From Amycolatopsis vastitatis (GTDB taxonomy: Bacteria; Actinomycetota; Actinomycetes; Mycobacteriales; Pseudonocardiaceae), in contig NZ_NMUL01000008.1 of assembly GCF_002234595.1 (NCBI RefSeq), positions 163,408-227,407 of the forward strand: 64,000 nucleotides of DNA, in the 5' to 3' direction. Under the pieces are notes generated by a model. The model searched no databases, had not been told where the DNA came from, and worked only from the letters and a program-made list of their open reading frames with translations. Position 1 is the first letter of the stretch, and each line of letters starts with the position of its first letter. Positions 1 to 7,778 of this stretch are shown here, in pieces. The position numbers and the translations under genes were made by a program.

Positions 1-179
1 ATGCCGCGGTCGCGTTCCTGCGGGTCGAAGTCGGTGACGGTGGTGCCGTCGTGGACCTCGCCCTGCTTGTGGGTGGCTCCGGTGCGGTGGAGGATCCGTT
101 CGGTGACGGTGGTCTTGCCCGCGTCGACGTGGGCGAGGATGCCGAGGTTGCGGACGGTGGTCAGGGTGTGAGTGCGCAC
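1..179 (-). CDS. EF-G-family GTPase paralogue, 5' end only
   Basis: The first 59 codons of a translational GTPase run off the left edge of the window. The G1/P-loop reads [15 protein letters not shown] and is followed by [28 protein letters not shown] switch I residues, which is the EF-G signature. The N-terminus is short and lacks the housekeeping FusA leader, and no rpsG, rpsL or tuf neighbour is visible, so this is more likely a paralogue (FusB/EF-G2 or a ribosome-protection type factor) than fusA. The GTG start at 179 has a GAAGGA ribosome site seven bases upstream. A leader ORF and a strong promoter precede it at 270-442. The C-terminal two thirds, which would separate EF-G2 from ribosome-protection proteins, lie outside the window. 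Confidence 0.82.
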   Translation of the reverse strand, partial: MRTHTLTTVRNLGILAHVDAGKTTVTERILHRTGATHKQGEVHDGTTVTDFDPQERDRG

Positions 180-210
180 GGCACGGTCCTTCGTGAGGAT
201 CGGCGGGTCA

Positions 211-243
211 GGACGGCGCGATTCCCCGCGACGCCGTGCGTCC
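211..243 (-). promoter_or_regulatory. hairpin between leader ORF and EF-G paralogue
   Basis: On the minus strand GGAC and GGCG pair with CGCC and GTCC across a four-base bulge and a loop. The structure lies between the stop of the leader ORF (270) and the GTG at 179. It could be one arm of a translation or transcription attenuator. Only the pairing is seen; the role is inferred. Confidence 0.3.
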
Positions 244-269
244 ACAGTGGAGGGAGCAGGAGCAGGGTG

Positions 270-371
270 TCACGGGGTCCGGTGCGGGCCGCGCGGCCGG
301 CACCGGGCGTCCGGGGACACCAGGATCACCTCGGACCGCGACCGGGGAGCGACAGCGATGCGGTGACGCAT
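270..371 (-). CDS. 33-residue leader peptide ORF (uORF)
   Basis: An ATG at 371 with a strong GAAGGGAG ribosome site six bases upstream opens a 33-codon frame, MRHRIAVAPRSRSEVILVSP followed by an Arg/Pro-rich tail. It ends 90 bases before the EF-G paralogue and starts about 35 bases downstream of a plausible promoter (414-442). Short well-initiated ORFs ahead of ribosome-targeting resistance genes are a known attenuation device in actinobacteria. No protein family is recognised. The reading as a regulatory uORF rests on position, its ribosome site and the hairpin behind it. Confidence 0.5.
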   Translation of the reverse strand: MRHRIAVAPRSRSEVILVSPDARCRPRGPHRTP

Positions 372-413
372 GGCCGGCTCCCTTCGTTCGACGCGGTGTG
401 GTGGTTCCGGGGC

Positions 414-442
414 AGCGTAGCGGCGGAATGCCCAGCGGCCAA
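414..442 (-). promoter_or_regulatory. promoter for leader ORF and EF-G paralogue
   Basis: On the minus strand TTGGCC (437-442) and TACGCT (414-419) are separated by exactly 17 bases. An unusually AT-rich patch (441-450) abuts the -35. An AT-rich block next to the -35 is the layout of WhiB7-dependent promoters of intrinsic resistance genes, so WhiB7 control is a candidate. Confidence 0.45.
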
Positions 443-498
443 CAAGATTTCCGCGGCGTGGCAGCCGTGTGCGAGCATGCCGTGGTGGACTAGGCACC

Positions 499-683
499 CT
501 GGCGGGCGCGACCGAGACGGCGGTGATCGTGCCGGTGCCCGCCCCGCCCTGCGCCGGGCCGCCGCCGACGTCCGGGGGCAGCTGCCGGTCCGCGCCGGCG
601 TCGACCGGGTGCGCTTGATCGCCGGCACCATGGGCACGCGGTCGTGGCGCACGGTGGCCGAGTTCGCGCTGGCGGACGCGTAG
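499..683 (+). pseudogene. 2'-5' RNA ligase family gene remnant (frameshift plus internal deletion)
   Basis: Two pieces of one protein family sit side by side in different frames. Bases 499-540 encode LAGATETAVIVPVP, which resembles the N-terminus of actinobacterial 2'-5' RNA ligase/LigT-like proteins. Bases 540-683 encode LRRAAADVRGQL followed by DRVRLIAGTMGTRSWRTVAE and a stop, which resembles their C-terminus. About 110-120 residues between them, including both HxT/S catalytic motifs, are absent, and the frame changes at about 540. No start codon with a ribosome site precedes it. I read it as a decayed gene. Family assignment is from remembered sequence patterns. Confidence 0.55.
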
Positions 684-835
684 GCGCCGAGCCGTTACGC
701 TGCCGGGCTCCGCCGCAACGTCGCAGGCCTCCCCTGCAGCCTGGCCCCGGCAGATCGGGCGACGTCGAGCTTCCGTTCCCGCGCCGGAGCGAGACCTGGC
801 GGGGTGCTGCACCGCGGGGGCTCCGCCGGAACCGG

Positions 836-1708
836 TCAGCCCTCGGCGTGCCCGACAGCGAGTTCCACCGCCGACCCGAGGTCGTTCACCCTCGGGAAGC
901 CGCGGTCGCCGAGGTGGTCCCAGCCGGGGCCGGCGGTGCCCACCGCGCGCCCGAGGCCGCGCACCCGGTCGGCCAGCAGGTCGTCGGCCGTCGAAGGCGC
1001 CATGGACCACAGCAGCACCAGCACCGGGTCGAGCCGGGCCGTCAGGTCCGCCAGCGTTTCGGCGGGCACCAGCCGGCCGGCGTACGCCACCGGGACCCCG
1101 GCTTCGGCCAGGGTCGCCCGCAGCGCCTCCATCGGCAGGGAATGCCGCTCGGCGGGGCAGCAGGCCAGCAGCACCGGGCGGGCGGGTACGGCCGCCGGGA
1201 ACCGGCGGCTGAACCGCTCGAACGCCAGCGACATCTCCGCCGTCAGCGCCCATTCCGGGGCGAAACACAGGTCGCCGCGCTGCCAGCGGTCACCCAGGCC
1301 GCGCAGCACCGGGGCCAGGACGTCGGTCCAGGCGGCGGCCGGTCCCAGCGCGTCCAGGACCTCATCGAGCAGCCCGGCGAGCGAGGCGTACCGGAGGTCC
1401 TCCGCGGCGTCGGCGAGCTCGCGCACCCGCTGGGCCGCCGGCACCCCGGGCTCGGCGGACGGCCGGTCGCCGAACGCCGCGGCCGCGGCTTCCCGCACCG
1501 GCATCCCCCGCGCGATCAGCCGCTGCATGTGCTGCAGGCGGCGGACGTCGGCGTCGGAGTACCGGCGGTGCCGCCCGGCGGCGGGCGGGCCGATCCCGTA
1601 CCGCGCGCTCCAGCTGCGCAGGGTCACCGGCGACACGCCGAGCAGCTCGGCGACCTTGCCGGCAGCCCACGCTCCCGCGGCGGGCGGCGCGTCGTTGTCG
1701 GGTTCCAC
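836..1708 (-). CDS. MerR-family regulator with B12-binding-like domain
   Basis: 290 residues. Residues about 12-75 are a MerR winged helix (KVAELLGVSPVTLRSWSARY, then RRYSDADVRRL). The rest has the four-helix cap and Rossmann-like fold of the CarH/LitR/MlrA group. The cobalamin motif E/DxHxxG is degenerate (AERHSLPM: the His remains, Gly is Pro) and the upstream W..EH histidine is not obvious, so adenosylcobalamin light sensing is doubtful. The GTG start at 1708 has a GAAGGGG ribosome site; longer upstream frames have no ribosome site. It is divergent from the secreted protein at 2072. No carotenoid or photolyase genes are near, which also argues against a classic CarH role. Confidence 0.8.
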   Translation of the reverse strand: MEPDNDAPPAAGAWAAGKVAELLGVSPVTLRSWSARYGIGPPAAGRHRRYSDADVRRLQHMQRLIARGMPVREAAAAAFGDRPSAEPGVPAAQRVRELADAAEDLRYASLAGLLDEVLDALGPAAAWTDVLAPVLRGLGDRWQRGDLCFAPEWALTAEMSLAFERFSRRFPAAVPARPVLLACCPAERHSLPMEALRATLAEAGVPVAYAGRLVPAETLADLTARLDPVLVLLWSMAPSTADDLLADRVRGLGRAVGTAGPGWDHLGDRGFPRVNDLGSAVELAVGHAEG

Positions 1709-2071
1709 CGTGCCCCTTCGCCTCGCGGACCGCGAACTGCCGAAGTTTAGCGACGCCCACCTCGGCCGAACGGCGAAGACACGCAGGCCGCGTCCGTCCG
1801 GCGCCGGTCGTCCGGCCCGCGCGGCCGCCGGGGGAAGGCCCGCGCCGGCCGGGTGCGGTGGAGCGCCCGTCCCCATCGGGCCCCGGGAGCGGACGACCCG
1901 GCCCGGGCGCATCCGCCCTGCTCGCGGCCACGCGCACCGGTCTTGATCACCCCCTCGGCCCTGGTTTCGCGCCCCCGCGTTCGTCAGCTTTTCGGTGATC
2001 GCAGTTTTCTGCGCCATCGCCGGGCGGCGCCGCGGGGAGCAGCCGGCCCGGCCGTTCCAGGGGGATACACC
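1709..2071. other. divergent intergenic region, 363 bp
   Basis: It separates the MerR gene from the secreted protein gene and must hold both promoters. I found no clear palindrome of the kind expected for a MerR operator, and no small ORF with a ribosome site. Confidence 0.4.
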
Positions 2072-3460
2072 GTGTCCAGAACACCCCTGCGCGGGGTGAG
2101 ACGGCTGTTCGCCGTGCTCGCCGCCGTGCTCACCACCGGCGCCCTCACCGTGCCCGCCGCCCACGCCGACGGACCGCAGCTGATCATCGCCGCGTCGGCA
2201 GGCGACGCGCCCCAGCTGGTCGGCAGGCCGTTCCCGGTCACGCTGACACTCACCAACACGACCGACCAGCCGTTGACGAAGGTCACGCTGTGGGACGAGC
2301 ACATCTCGGGCTCGTGGCTGTCGATCCAGGACTGGGCGGGCCTCGGCGGCAGCCCACAGGCCGGCGTGACGCTCGACCCGGGGGTCACCCGGACGTTCAC
2401 GATCACCGCCATCGTCTGGAGCTGGAACTCCGGCGTCCCGCACGAGCGGTTCCGCGGCGACTGGGCCCAGCCCGGCGACCTGGTCGTGCCGATGGCCGAC
2501 CCGACGACGACCCGCGGCACGGCTTCCGGTGTCGTCTACGGCGACCGGAACGAGAACGGCACCTTCGACGCGGGCGAAGGCCTCCCGGGTGCCATCGCCT
2601 ACCTTTCCGGCACGGGGCCCGGCAACCCGATCGAGACGACCACCGACGCCGACGGGCGGTTCACCTTCACCGGCGTGCCGGCCCGGCGCTACACGGTCGC
2701 CACCCGGACCCTCTCCGACGGCTGGGTGGACGGGGCCGCCGGCCCGCAGTACGCCGACGTCGACGGGAACGACCCCGGGCCTGCGGTGCAGCTGCGCGCG
2801 CTCCGGCCGTTCTCCGAGAAGGTCCACGTGACCGGCTCGTTCGACCGCGGCACCTACCAGGTGGGCGACACCGTCCAGGTTACCTTCACCCTGACCAACG
2901 TCAGCGGCGGCGACCTGCACGGGATCACCGGGGGTTGTGACCGCTTCGGGTCCGAAGACCACTTGCTCGGGTGGACCGGCTGGACCGACATCGTCACCCC
3001 GGGCGCGTTCGACCTGGCCGCGGGCCAGACGCGGACGTTCACCGAAACCGGCACCGTCCCCGCGGCCGCGCCCGCCTACGGCTCGTTCTACCTGGCCTGC
3101 GACTTCGGGCCCAGCCCCGGCCCGGGCGACGGACAGCCGAGGGTCGACCTCTTCGCCCGCGTGCCGGCCCCGCCGGGCACCACCGCGGGCGTGATCTACC
3201 ACGACGACAACGGCAACTTCACGGTCGACCCGGGCGAGCCGATCGCCGGGACGGCGGTCGAGCTGGTCGACCGGATCGACGGGTCGGTCACCGCGACCAC
3301 CGTGTCGGACGCGCAGGGCCACGTGGCGTTCGGGAGCGTCCCGGCCGGCCCGTACAGCGTGCGCGTCGACGGCTGGCGCCCGGCCGACGACGCCGCGGAC
3401 GTAGCCGTCGGCACCTGCCGGAACTGCGGGCAGGACTGGGCCCTCCGGTACCGGCGCTGA
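2072..3460 (+). CDS. secreted SdrD/Cna-B-like repeat protein
   Basis: 462 residues from a GTG with an AGGGGG ribosome site. A Sec signal peptide covers about residues 1-32 (VRRLFAVLAAVLTTGALTVP, AAHA). The mature part has two similar halves. Each half is a DUF11/CARDB-like beta sandwich (PFPVTLTLTNTTDQPLTKV; VTFTLTNVSGGDLHGI) followed by an SdrD-B/carboxypeptidase-regulatory-like unit (GVVYGDRNENGTFDAGEGLP; GVIYHDDNGNFTVDPGEPI) whose DxNxNGxxDxGE pattern suggests calcium loops. There is no LPXTG motif or C-terminal membrane anchor, so it is probably released or wall-associated by other means. The role is unknown; cell-surface or matrix function is inferred. Confidence 0.8.
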   Translation: MSRTPLRGVRRLFAVLAAVLTTGALTVPAAHADGPQLIIAASAGDAPQLVGRPFPVTLTLTNTTDQPLTKVTLWDEHISGSWLSIQDWAGLGGSPQAGVTLDPGVTRTFTITAIVWSWNSGVPHERFRGDWAQPGDLVVPMADPTTTRGTASGVVYGDRNENGTFDAGEGLPGAIAYLSGTGPGNPIETTTDADGRFTFTGVPARRYTVATRTLSDGWVDGAAGPQYADVDGNDPGPAVQLRALRPFSEKVHVTGSFDRGTYQVGDTVQVTFTLTNVSGGDLHGITGGCDRFGSEDHLLGWTGWTDIVTPGAFDLAAGQTRTFTETGTVPAAAPAYGSFYLACDFGPSPGPGDGQPRVDLFARVPAPPGTTAGVIYHDDNGNFTVDPGEPIAGTAVELVDRIDGSVTATTVSDAQGHVAFGSVPAGPYSVRVDGWRPADDAADVAVGTCRNCGQDWALRYRR

Positions 3461-3465
3461 CCGCA

Positions 3466-3494
3466 CCGTGGCCCGGCCGCGCGCCGGGCCACGG
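3466..3494 (+). terminator. hairpin terminator after secreted protein gene
   Basis: A perfect 12-bp stem (CCGTGGCCCGGC, 3466-3477, with 3483-3494) and a five-base loop lie six bases after the stop at 3460. There is no U tract, as is usual in high-GC actinomycetes. Confidence 0.7.
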
Positions 3495-3595
3495 ACCGGC
3501 TGATCCGCTCCGGAGGGGCGCGATCACCCGGGCAGTGACGGAAAACTCCCGAGATTCCCCTGGACGCCAGACTGCGCCACGGTCGGGAAAGGCCC

Positions 3596-3601
3596 TAGGG
3601 T
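3596..3601 (+). promoter_or_regulatory. -10 box giving a leaderless glgA mRNA
   Basis: TAGGGT lies seven bases before the ATG at 3609 and no ribosome site is present, so transcription probably starts at or within a base of the start codon. Confidence 0.5.
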
Positions 3602-3608
3602 TCGCATC

Positions 3609-4763
3609 ATGAAGGTCGGCTTGCTCACCCGCGAATACCCGCCGGAGGTCTACGGTGGCGCCGGGGTCCACGTGGAGTTCCTCGCCCGGGAGCTGCGGCC
3701 GCTGGTCGACCTCGACGTGCACTGCTGGGGGGCCGACCGCGCGGACGCCACCGGGCACACCGATCCGCACAGCTACCGCCAGCCCGCGTTCACGACCATG
3801 GACATCGCCGTGTCGATGGCGAACGCCCTCGAAGGCCACGACCTCGCGCACAGCCACACCTGGTACGCGAACCTGGCCGGGCACCTGGCGAAGATGACGC
3901 ACGGCATCCCGCACGTCGTCACCGCGCACTCGCTGGAGCCGCTGCGGCCGTGGAAGGCCGAGCAGCTCGGCGGCGGCTACCGCGTCTCGTCGTGGATCGA
4001 GCGCGAGGCCTACGAAGCCGCGGACGCGATCGTCGCCGTCAGCGGTGGCATGCGCCGGGACGTCCTCGCCGCCTACCCCGCGGTGCCGCCCGAGCGCGTG
4101 CACGTGATCCACAACGGCATCGACACCGCGCTCTACCGCCCCGACCCCGGCACGGACGCGCTGGCGAAGCACGGCATCGACCCGGACCGGCCGTACGTGC
4201 TGTTCGTCGGCCGGATCACCCGGCAGAAAGGCGTGCCGCACCTGGTGCGCGCCGCCGCCGGGCTCGACCCCGGCACCCAGCTGGTCCTGTGCGCCGGCGG
4301 CGCGGACACCCCCGAGCTGGACGCCGAGTTCCGCGGCCTGGTCGCCGAGCTGGAGAAGACGCGCACCGGCGTCCGCTGGATCCCCGAGATGCTGCCGCGC
4401 GACGAGGTCGTGCAGCTGCTCAGCCACGCCGCGGTGTTCGCCTGCCCGTCGGTCTACGAGCCGCTCGGCATCGTGAACCTCGAGGCGATGGCGTGCGGCA
4501 CCCCGGTGGTGGCCAGCGACGTCGGCGGCATCCCGGAGGTCGTCGACGACGGCCGGACCGGGCTGCTGGTGCACTACGACGAACAGGACCCGCAAGGGTT
4601 CGAGGCGGGCCTGGCCGCCGCGCTGAACGAAGTGGTCGGCGCCGGAGACCGGGCCGCCGCGATGGGCACCGCCGGCCGCGAGCGCGCGGTCGGCGAGTTC
4701 GGCTGGAAGGCGATCGCCGAGCGGACGGTCGCCCTCTACGAGGCGTGCGGGAGGTCGTCGTGA
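3609..4763 (+). CDS. glgA: GT4 glycogen synthase / maltosyl-1-phosphate synthase type (GlgA/GlgM)
   Basis: 384 residues, the usual size of actinobacterial GlgA/GlgM and shorter than the GT5 GlgA of E. coli. The N-terminal Rossmann domain starts [20 protein letters not shown]. The C-terminal domain has [12 protein letters not shown] and the retaining GT-B EX7E motif (E284 and E292 in [10 protein letters not shown]). It transfers glucose from ADP-glucose to alpha-glucan or to glucose-1-phosphate in the cytosol; mycobacterial GlgM, its close relative, makes maltose-1-phosphate for the GlgE pathway. It overlaps glgC by four bases (GTGA), so the ADP-glucose producer and user are translationally coupled. 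Confidence 0.92.
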   Translation: MKVGLLTREYPPEVYGGAGVHVEFLARELRPLVDLDVHCWGADRADATGHTDPHSYRQPAFTTMDIAVSMANALEGHDLAHSHTWYANLAGHLAKMTHGIPHVVTAHSLEPLRPWKAEQLGGGYRVSSWIEREAYEAADAIVAVSGGMRRDVLAAYPAVPPERVHVIHNGIDTALYRPDPGTDALAKHGIDPDRPYVLFVGRITRQKGVPHLVRAAAGLDPGTQLVLCAGGADTPELDAEFRGLVAELEKTRTGVRWIPEMLPRDEVVQLLSHAAVFACPSVYEPLGIVNLEAMACGTPVVASDVGGIPEVVDDGRTGLLVHYDEQDPQGFEAGLAAALNEVVGAGDRAAAMGTAGRERAVGEFGWKAIAERTVALYEACGRSS

Positions 4764-5977
4764 ACGGCGAATGCCATGTCCTGGGCATCGTGCTCGCGGG
4801 CGGGGAGGGCAAGCGGCTGATGCCGCTGACCGCCGACCGCGCGAAACCGGCGGTGCCCTTCGGCGGCACGCACCGGCTGGTCGACTTCGTGCTGTCGAAC
4901 CTGGTGCACGGCGGGTTCCGGCGGCTGTGCGTGCTGACGCAGTACAAGTCGCACTCGCTCGACCGGCACATCTCGACGACGTGGCGCCTCTCGGCGCTGA
5001 CCGGCGAGTACGTCACGCCGGTGCCGGCGCAGCAGCGGCTCGGCCCGCGCTGGTACCAGGGCAGCGCCGACGCCATCCACCAGAGCCTCAACCTGGTCTA
5101 CGACGAGAGCCCCGAGTACATCGCGGTGTTCGGCGCGGACAACATCTACCGGATGGACCCGCGGCAGATGCTGGACGCCCACATCGCGTCCGGGGCGGGC
5201 GTCACGGTCGCCGGGATTCGCGTCCCGCGGGCGGAGGCGAGTTCGTTCGGCGTCATCCGGACCACCGACGGGCTGATGATCGACGCGTTCATGGAGAAGC
5301 CGGCCGACCCACCGGGCCTGCCGGACTCCGCCGAGGAGTCGTTCGTGTCGATGGGCAACTACATCTTCACGACGAAGGTGATGCTCGAGGCACTGCACGC
5401 CGACGCCGAGAACGCCGCGTCGCACCACGACATGGGCCGCGACATCATCCCGGCGCTGGTGAAGTCGGGCGAGGCCGCCGTCTACGACTTCAACACCAAC
5501 GTCGTGCCCGGCGAGACCGAGCGCGACCACGGCTACTGGCGCGACGTCGGGACCATCGACAGCTACTACGACGCGCACACCGACCTGATCTCGACGCACC
5601 CGATCTTCAACCTCTACAACCGGAAGTGGCCGATCCTGGCCCACCCCGGCCAGCGCGCGGCGGCGAAGTTCGTCGAGGGCGGCTCGGCCAACCAGTCGAT
5701 CGTCAGCAACGGCTGCATCATCTCCGGCGCGCAGGTCGTCGACTCGGTGCTCTCCCCCGACGTCATCGTCGAGCAGGGCGCGGTGGTCCAGGGCTCGGTG
5801 CTGCTCGACGGCGCCCGCGTCGGCCGCGGCGCGGTGGTGCGGCGGGCGATCCTGGACAAGAACGTCGTGGTCCCGCCGGGCGCGCACATCGGCGTCGACC
5901 TGGCCCGCGACCGCGGGCACTACCACGTCAGCGAAGGCGGGATCGTCGTGCTGGGCAAGGGGGAACGCGCGATCTGA
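4760..5977 (+). CDS. glgC: glucose-1-phosphate adenylyltransferase
   Basis: 405 residues. It makes ADP-glucose from ATP and glucose-1-phosphate for glycogen synthesis. The nucleotidyltransferase domain opens with [20 protein letters not shown], then has [10 protein letters not shown] and [10 protein letters not shown]. The C-terminal part is a left-handed beta helix ([20 protein letters not shown]) used for allosteric control in the family. The GTG at 4760 was chosen because it overlaps the glgA stop and has GGGAGG upstream. Confidence 0.95.
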   Translation: MNGECHVLGIVLAGGEGKRLMPLTADRAKPAVPFGGTHRLVDFVLSNLVHGGFRRLCVLTQYKSHSLDRHISTTWRLSALTGEYVTPVPAQQRLGPRWYQGSADAIHQSLNLVYDESPEYIAVFGADNIYRMDPRQMLDAHIASGAGVTVAGIRVPRAEASSFGVIRTTDGLMIDAFMEKPADPPGLPDSAEESFVSMGNYIFTTKVMLEALHADAENAASHHDMGRDIIPALVKSGEAAVYDFNTNVVPGETERDHGYWRDVGTIDSYYDAHTDLISTHPIFNLYNRKWPILAHPGQRAAAKFVEGGSANQSIVSNGCIISGAQVVDSVLSPDVIVEQGAVVQGSVLLDGARVGRGAVVRRAILDKNVVVPPGAHIGVDLARDRGHYHVSEGGIVVLGKGERAI

Positions 5978-5985
5978 GGGTGGGG

Positions 5986-6114
5986 CTAGCGGGCCGCCGC
6001 CGAGATGCGCTCGACCACCTGGCGCGGGTCGATGCCCCAGCGCTCGGCGAGCTCCGAGATCGACGCTCCCGCCGCGTACTCGGCGGCGATCAGGCTGTTC
6101 ACGACGCCGGCCAC
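5986..6114 (-). CDS. 42-residue helix-turn-helix small protein
   Basis: A GTG start with a perfect GAGGAG six bases upstream opens a frame reading AGVVNSLIAAEYAAGASISE then LAERWGIDPRQVVERISAAAR. The last 30 residues look like a single HTH (helix, SISELAERWGI turn, RQVVERI helix) of the kind seen at the N-terminus of sigma region 4-like or DUF433-like domains. It could be a mini DNA-binding protein. It runs toward glgC and ends nine bases from its stop. A TAGCAT -10 (6152-6157) lies upstream. Confidence 0.6.
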   Translation of the reverse strand: MAGVVNSLIAAEYAAGASISELAERWGIDPRQVVERISAAAR

Positions 6115-6193
6115 GGTTCACTCCTCGAGCGCGGGTGCACGGGCACCCGGGATGCTACATGTTCGTTGCGGACGTCGAGCAAAGTGCCACACG

Positions 6194-6376
6194 TCAGCGG
6201 AGGCGGTCGCCGCGCGGGCGCCACGCGGCGATGCCGCAGCCGATCGCCGCGGCCAGGAACACCGCGGCCGCCGCCACCGCCCACACCGCGCCGGTCGTCG
6301 CCGCGAGGTAGGCCTGCGCGGCCGACACCGCCGCATAGGTCACGGCCAGGCCTGGCCACGCACGCCCCCCTCGCAT
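6194..6376 (-). CDS. small two-helix membrane protein
   Basis: 60 residues from an ATG preceded by GAGGGGG at eight bases. Two hydrophobic segments (about residues 9-26 and 30-51) are separated by a short TTG turn, and the C-terminus is basic (AWRPRGDRLR). No family is recognised. It lies in the same direction as the 42-residue HTH gene downstream and a small acidic ORF upstream. Confidence 0.5.
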   Translation of the reverse strand: MRGGRAWPGLAVTYAAVSAAQAYLAATTGAVWAVAAAAVFLAAAIGCGIAAWRPRGDRLR

Positions 6377-6413
6377 CGGCCGTCCCCCTCGCCCCACTCC
6401 GGTTCGTGCCCGC

Positions 6414-6557
6414 TCACCGCCCGGTTTTTTCCGGCTCGCCCGCCGGATTCTCCGTATTCGGCCGCGTCGCACTGAACACGGCGTCGAAGATCGGGGTCGG
6501 CTCCCCGTCGTCGCGCTCCTGCCCCTCGTCAGCCGGGGTGCGCTTTTCCTCTCCCAC
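6414..6557 (-). CDS. possible 47-residue acidic protein
   Basis: A frame from GTG 6557 reads VGEEKRTPADEGQERDDGEP, TPIFDAVFSATRP and a polar tail ending at a TGA. Codon use matches the neighbours (high GC3). The ribosome site is weak. The segment PTPIFDAVFSA resembles the C-terminal tails of some actinobacterial sensor kinases and small regulators. It is a hypothetical gene, reported because composition and frame look coding. Confidence 0.35.
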   Translation of the reverse strand: MGEEKRTPADEGQERDDGEPTPIFDAVFSATRPNTENPAGEPEKTGR

Positions 6558-6737
6558 GCGCCCAGTTTCGGCGACGCCGGCCGATTTCGCCCGGGCAACA
6601 CCGAAATTCGCCCGCCCGGGGGATCACCCGCCCGTGCACCCTTTTCCTTCCTTTTCGGAAGATCAAAAAAGATTCGACATCGCCCATTTCCGGCGGGCGC
6701 CGGGAATAACCCCGGCACGCCGGGGATTGCACCCGGC

Positions 6738-7775
6738 ATGAAAGCAGTGATCTTCCGCCGCCACGGCGGGCCCGAGGTGCTGTCCCTGACGGAGCGGGCC
6801 GTCCCCGAACCCGGCCCCGGCGAGGTCCGCGTCCGGATCGTGGTCTCCGCCGTCAACCCCACCGACTGGAAGGCGCGCGGCGGCATGCGCGCCGAGCCCG
6901 GGGCCGAGATCCCCGAGACGGTGCCCAACCAGGACGGCGCCGGCGTGGTCGACGCGGTCGGCCCGGACGTCACCGGCTTCGCGCCGGGAGACCGCGTGTG
7001 GCTGGTGCTCGCGGGCGCGCACGGGCCGTCGTCCGGCACCGCGCAGGAGTACACGGTGCTGCCTCCCGAGAAGCTCGTGCGGCTCCCCGACGGCGTCAGC
7101 TTCGACGAAGGCGCCGGGTTCGGCATCCCGGCGCTGACCGCGCACCGGGCACTCACCGTGGCCGAGGACGGGCCGGCCCGGCTGGCTCCCGGCGCGCTCG
7201 ACGGCCGGACAGTGCTGGTCAGCGGGGGTGCGGGCGCGGTCGGCAACGCCGCGATCCAGCTCGGCCGCTGGGCCGGGGCGACGGTGATCGCCACGGTCAG
7301 CACCGACGAGAAGGCCGCCCTCGCCCGCGCGGCCGGCGCCCACCACGTCGTCCGCTACCCCGACCCGGAGCTCGCCGCCCGGATCCGCGAGGCCGCGCCT
7401 GACGGCGTCGACCTGGTCGTCGAGGTCGCCATGGGGGTCAACGCGAAACTGCACACCGAGGTGCTGCGCCCCCGCGGCACGGTCGCCACGTACGGCGACG
7501 ACCGCGGCACCGGAACCATCAGCCTGGACTTCGGGCCGAACCTGATGCTGAACGCGCGCTACCAGTTCCTGGTGCTCTACACCGTGGGGGCGGACAAGCT
7601 GCGCGCCGGCGCGGAAGACGTCACCGCGGCCCTCGCCGACGGCGCGCTGCGGCTCGGCGAAGACCACGGCGTGCCAGTCCACCGGTTCGCCCTCGCCGAC
7701 ACCGCGAAAGCGCACACGGCCTCGGAAGAAGGCGTCACCGGAAAGGTCCTGATCGACGTCACCCCGGCCGGCTGA
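6738..7775 (+). CDS. NADPH:quinone oxidoreductase, zeta-crystallin-like MDR
   Basis: 345 residues. The GroES-like N-terminus (MKAVIFRRHGGPEVLSLTER) is followed by a Rossmann fold with VLVSGGAGAVGNAAIQLGRW. The structural and catalytic zinc cysteines of alcohol dehydrogenases are absent, as in quinone reductases. It would reduce quinones or enones with NADPH in the cytosol. It converges on the SARP gene, with only three bases between stops. Substrate unknown. Confidence 0.85.
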   Translation: MKAVIFRRHGGPEVLSLTERAVPEPGPGEVRVRIVVSAVNPTDWKARGGMRAEPGAEIPETVPNQDGAGVVDAVGPDVTGFAPGDRVWLVLAGAHGPSSGTAQEYTVLPPEKLVRLPDGVSFDEGAGFGIPALTAHRALTVAEDGPARLAPGALDGRTVLVSGGAGAVGNAAIQLGRWAGATVIATVSTDEKAALARAAGAHHVVRYPDPELAARIREAAPDGVDLVVEVAMGVNAKLHTEVLRPRGTVATYGDDRGTGTISLDFGPNLMLNARYQFLVLYTVGADKLRAGAEDVTAALADGALRLGEDHGVPVHRFALADTAKAHTASEEGVTGKVLIDVTPAG

Positions 7776-7778
7776 CAG

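Noticed and set aside
51..540. Coding region on the plus strand ahead of the RNA ligase remnant
   Set aside because: Antisense to the EF-G paralogue and its leader; no family features before base 499.
836..3466. 876-codon minus-strand open frame
   Set aside because: Only 836-1708 matches a family; the rest is antisense to the secreted SdrD-like gene and has the low-complexity G/R/V look of a high-GC shadow frame.
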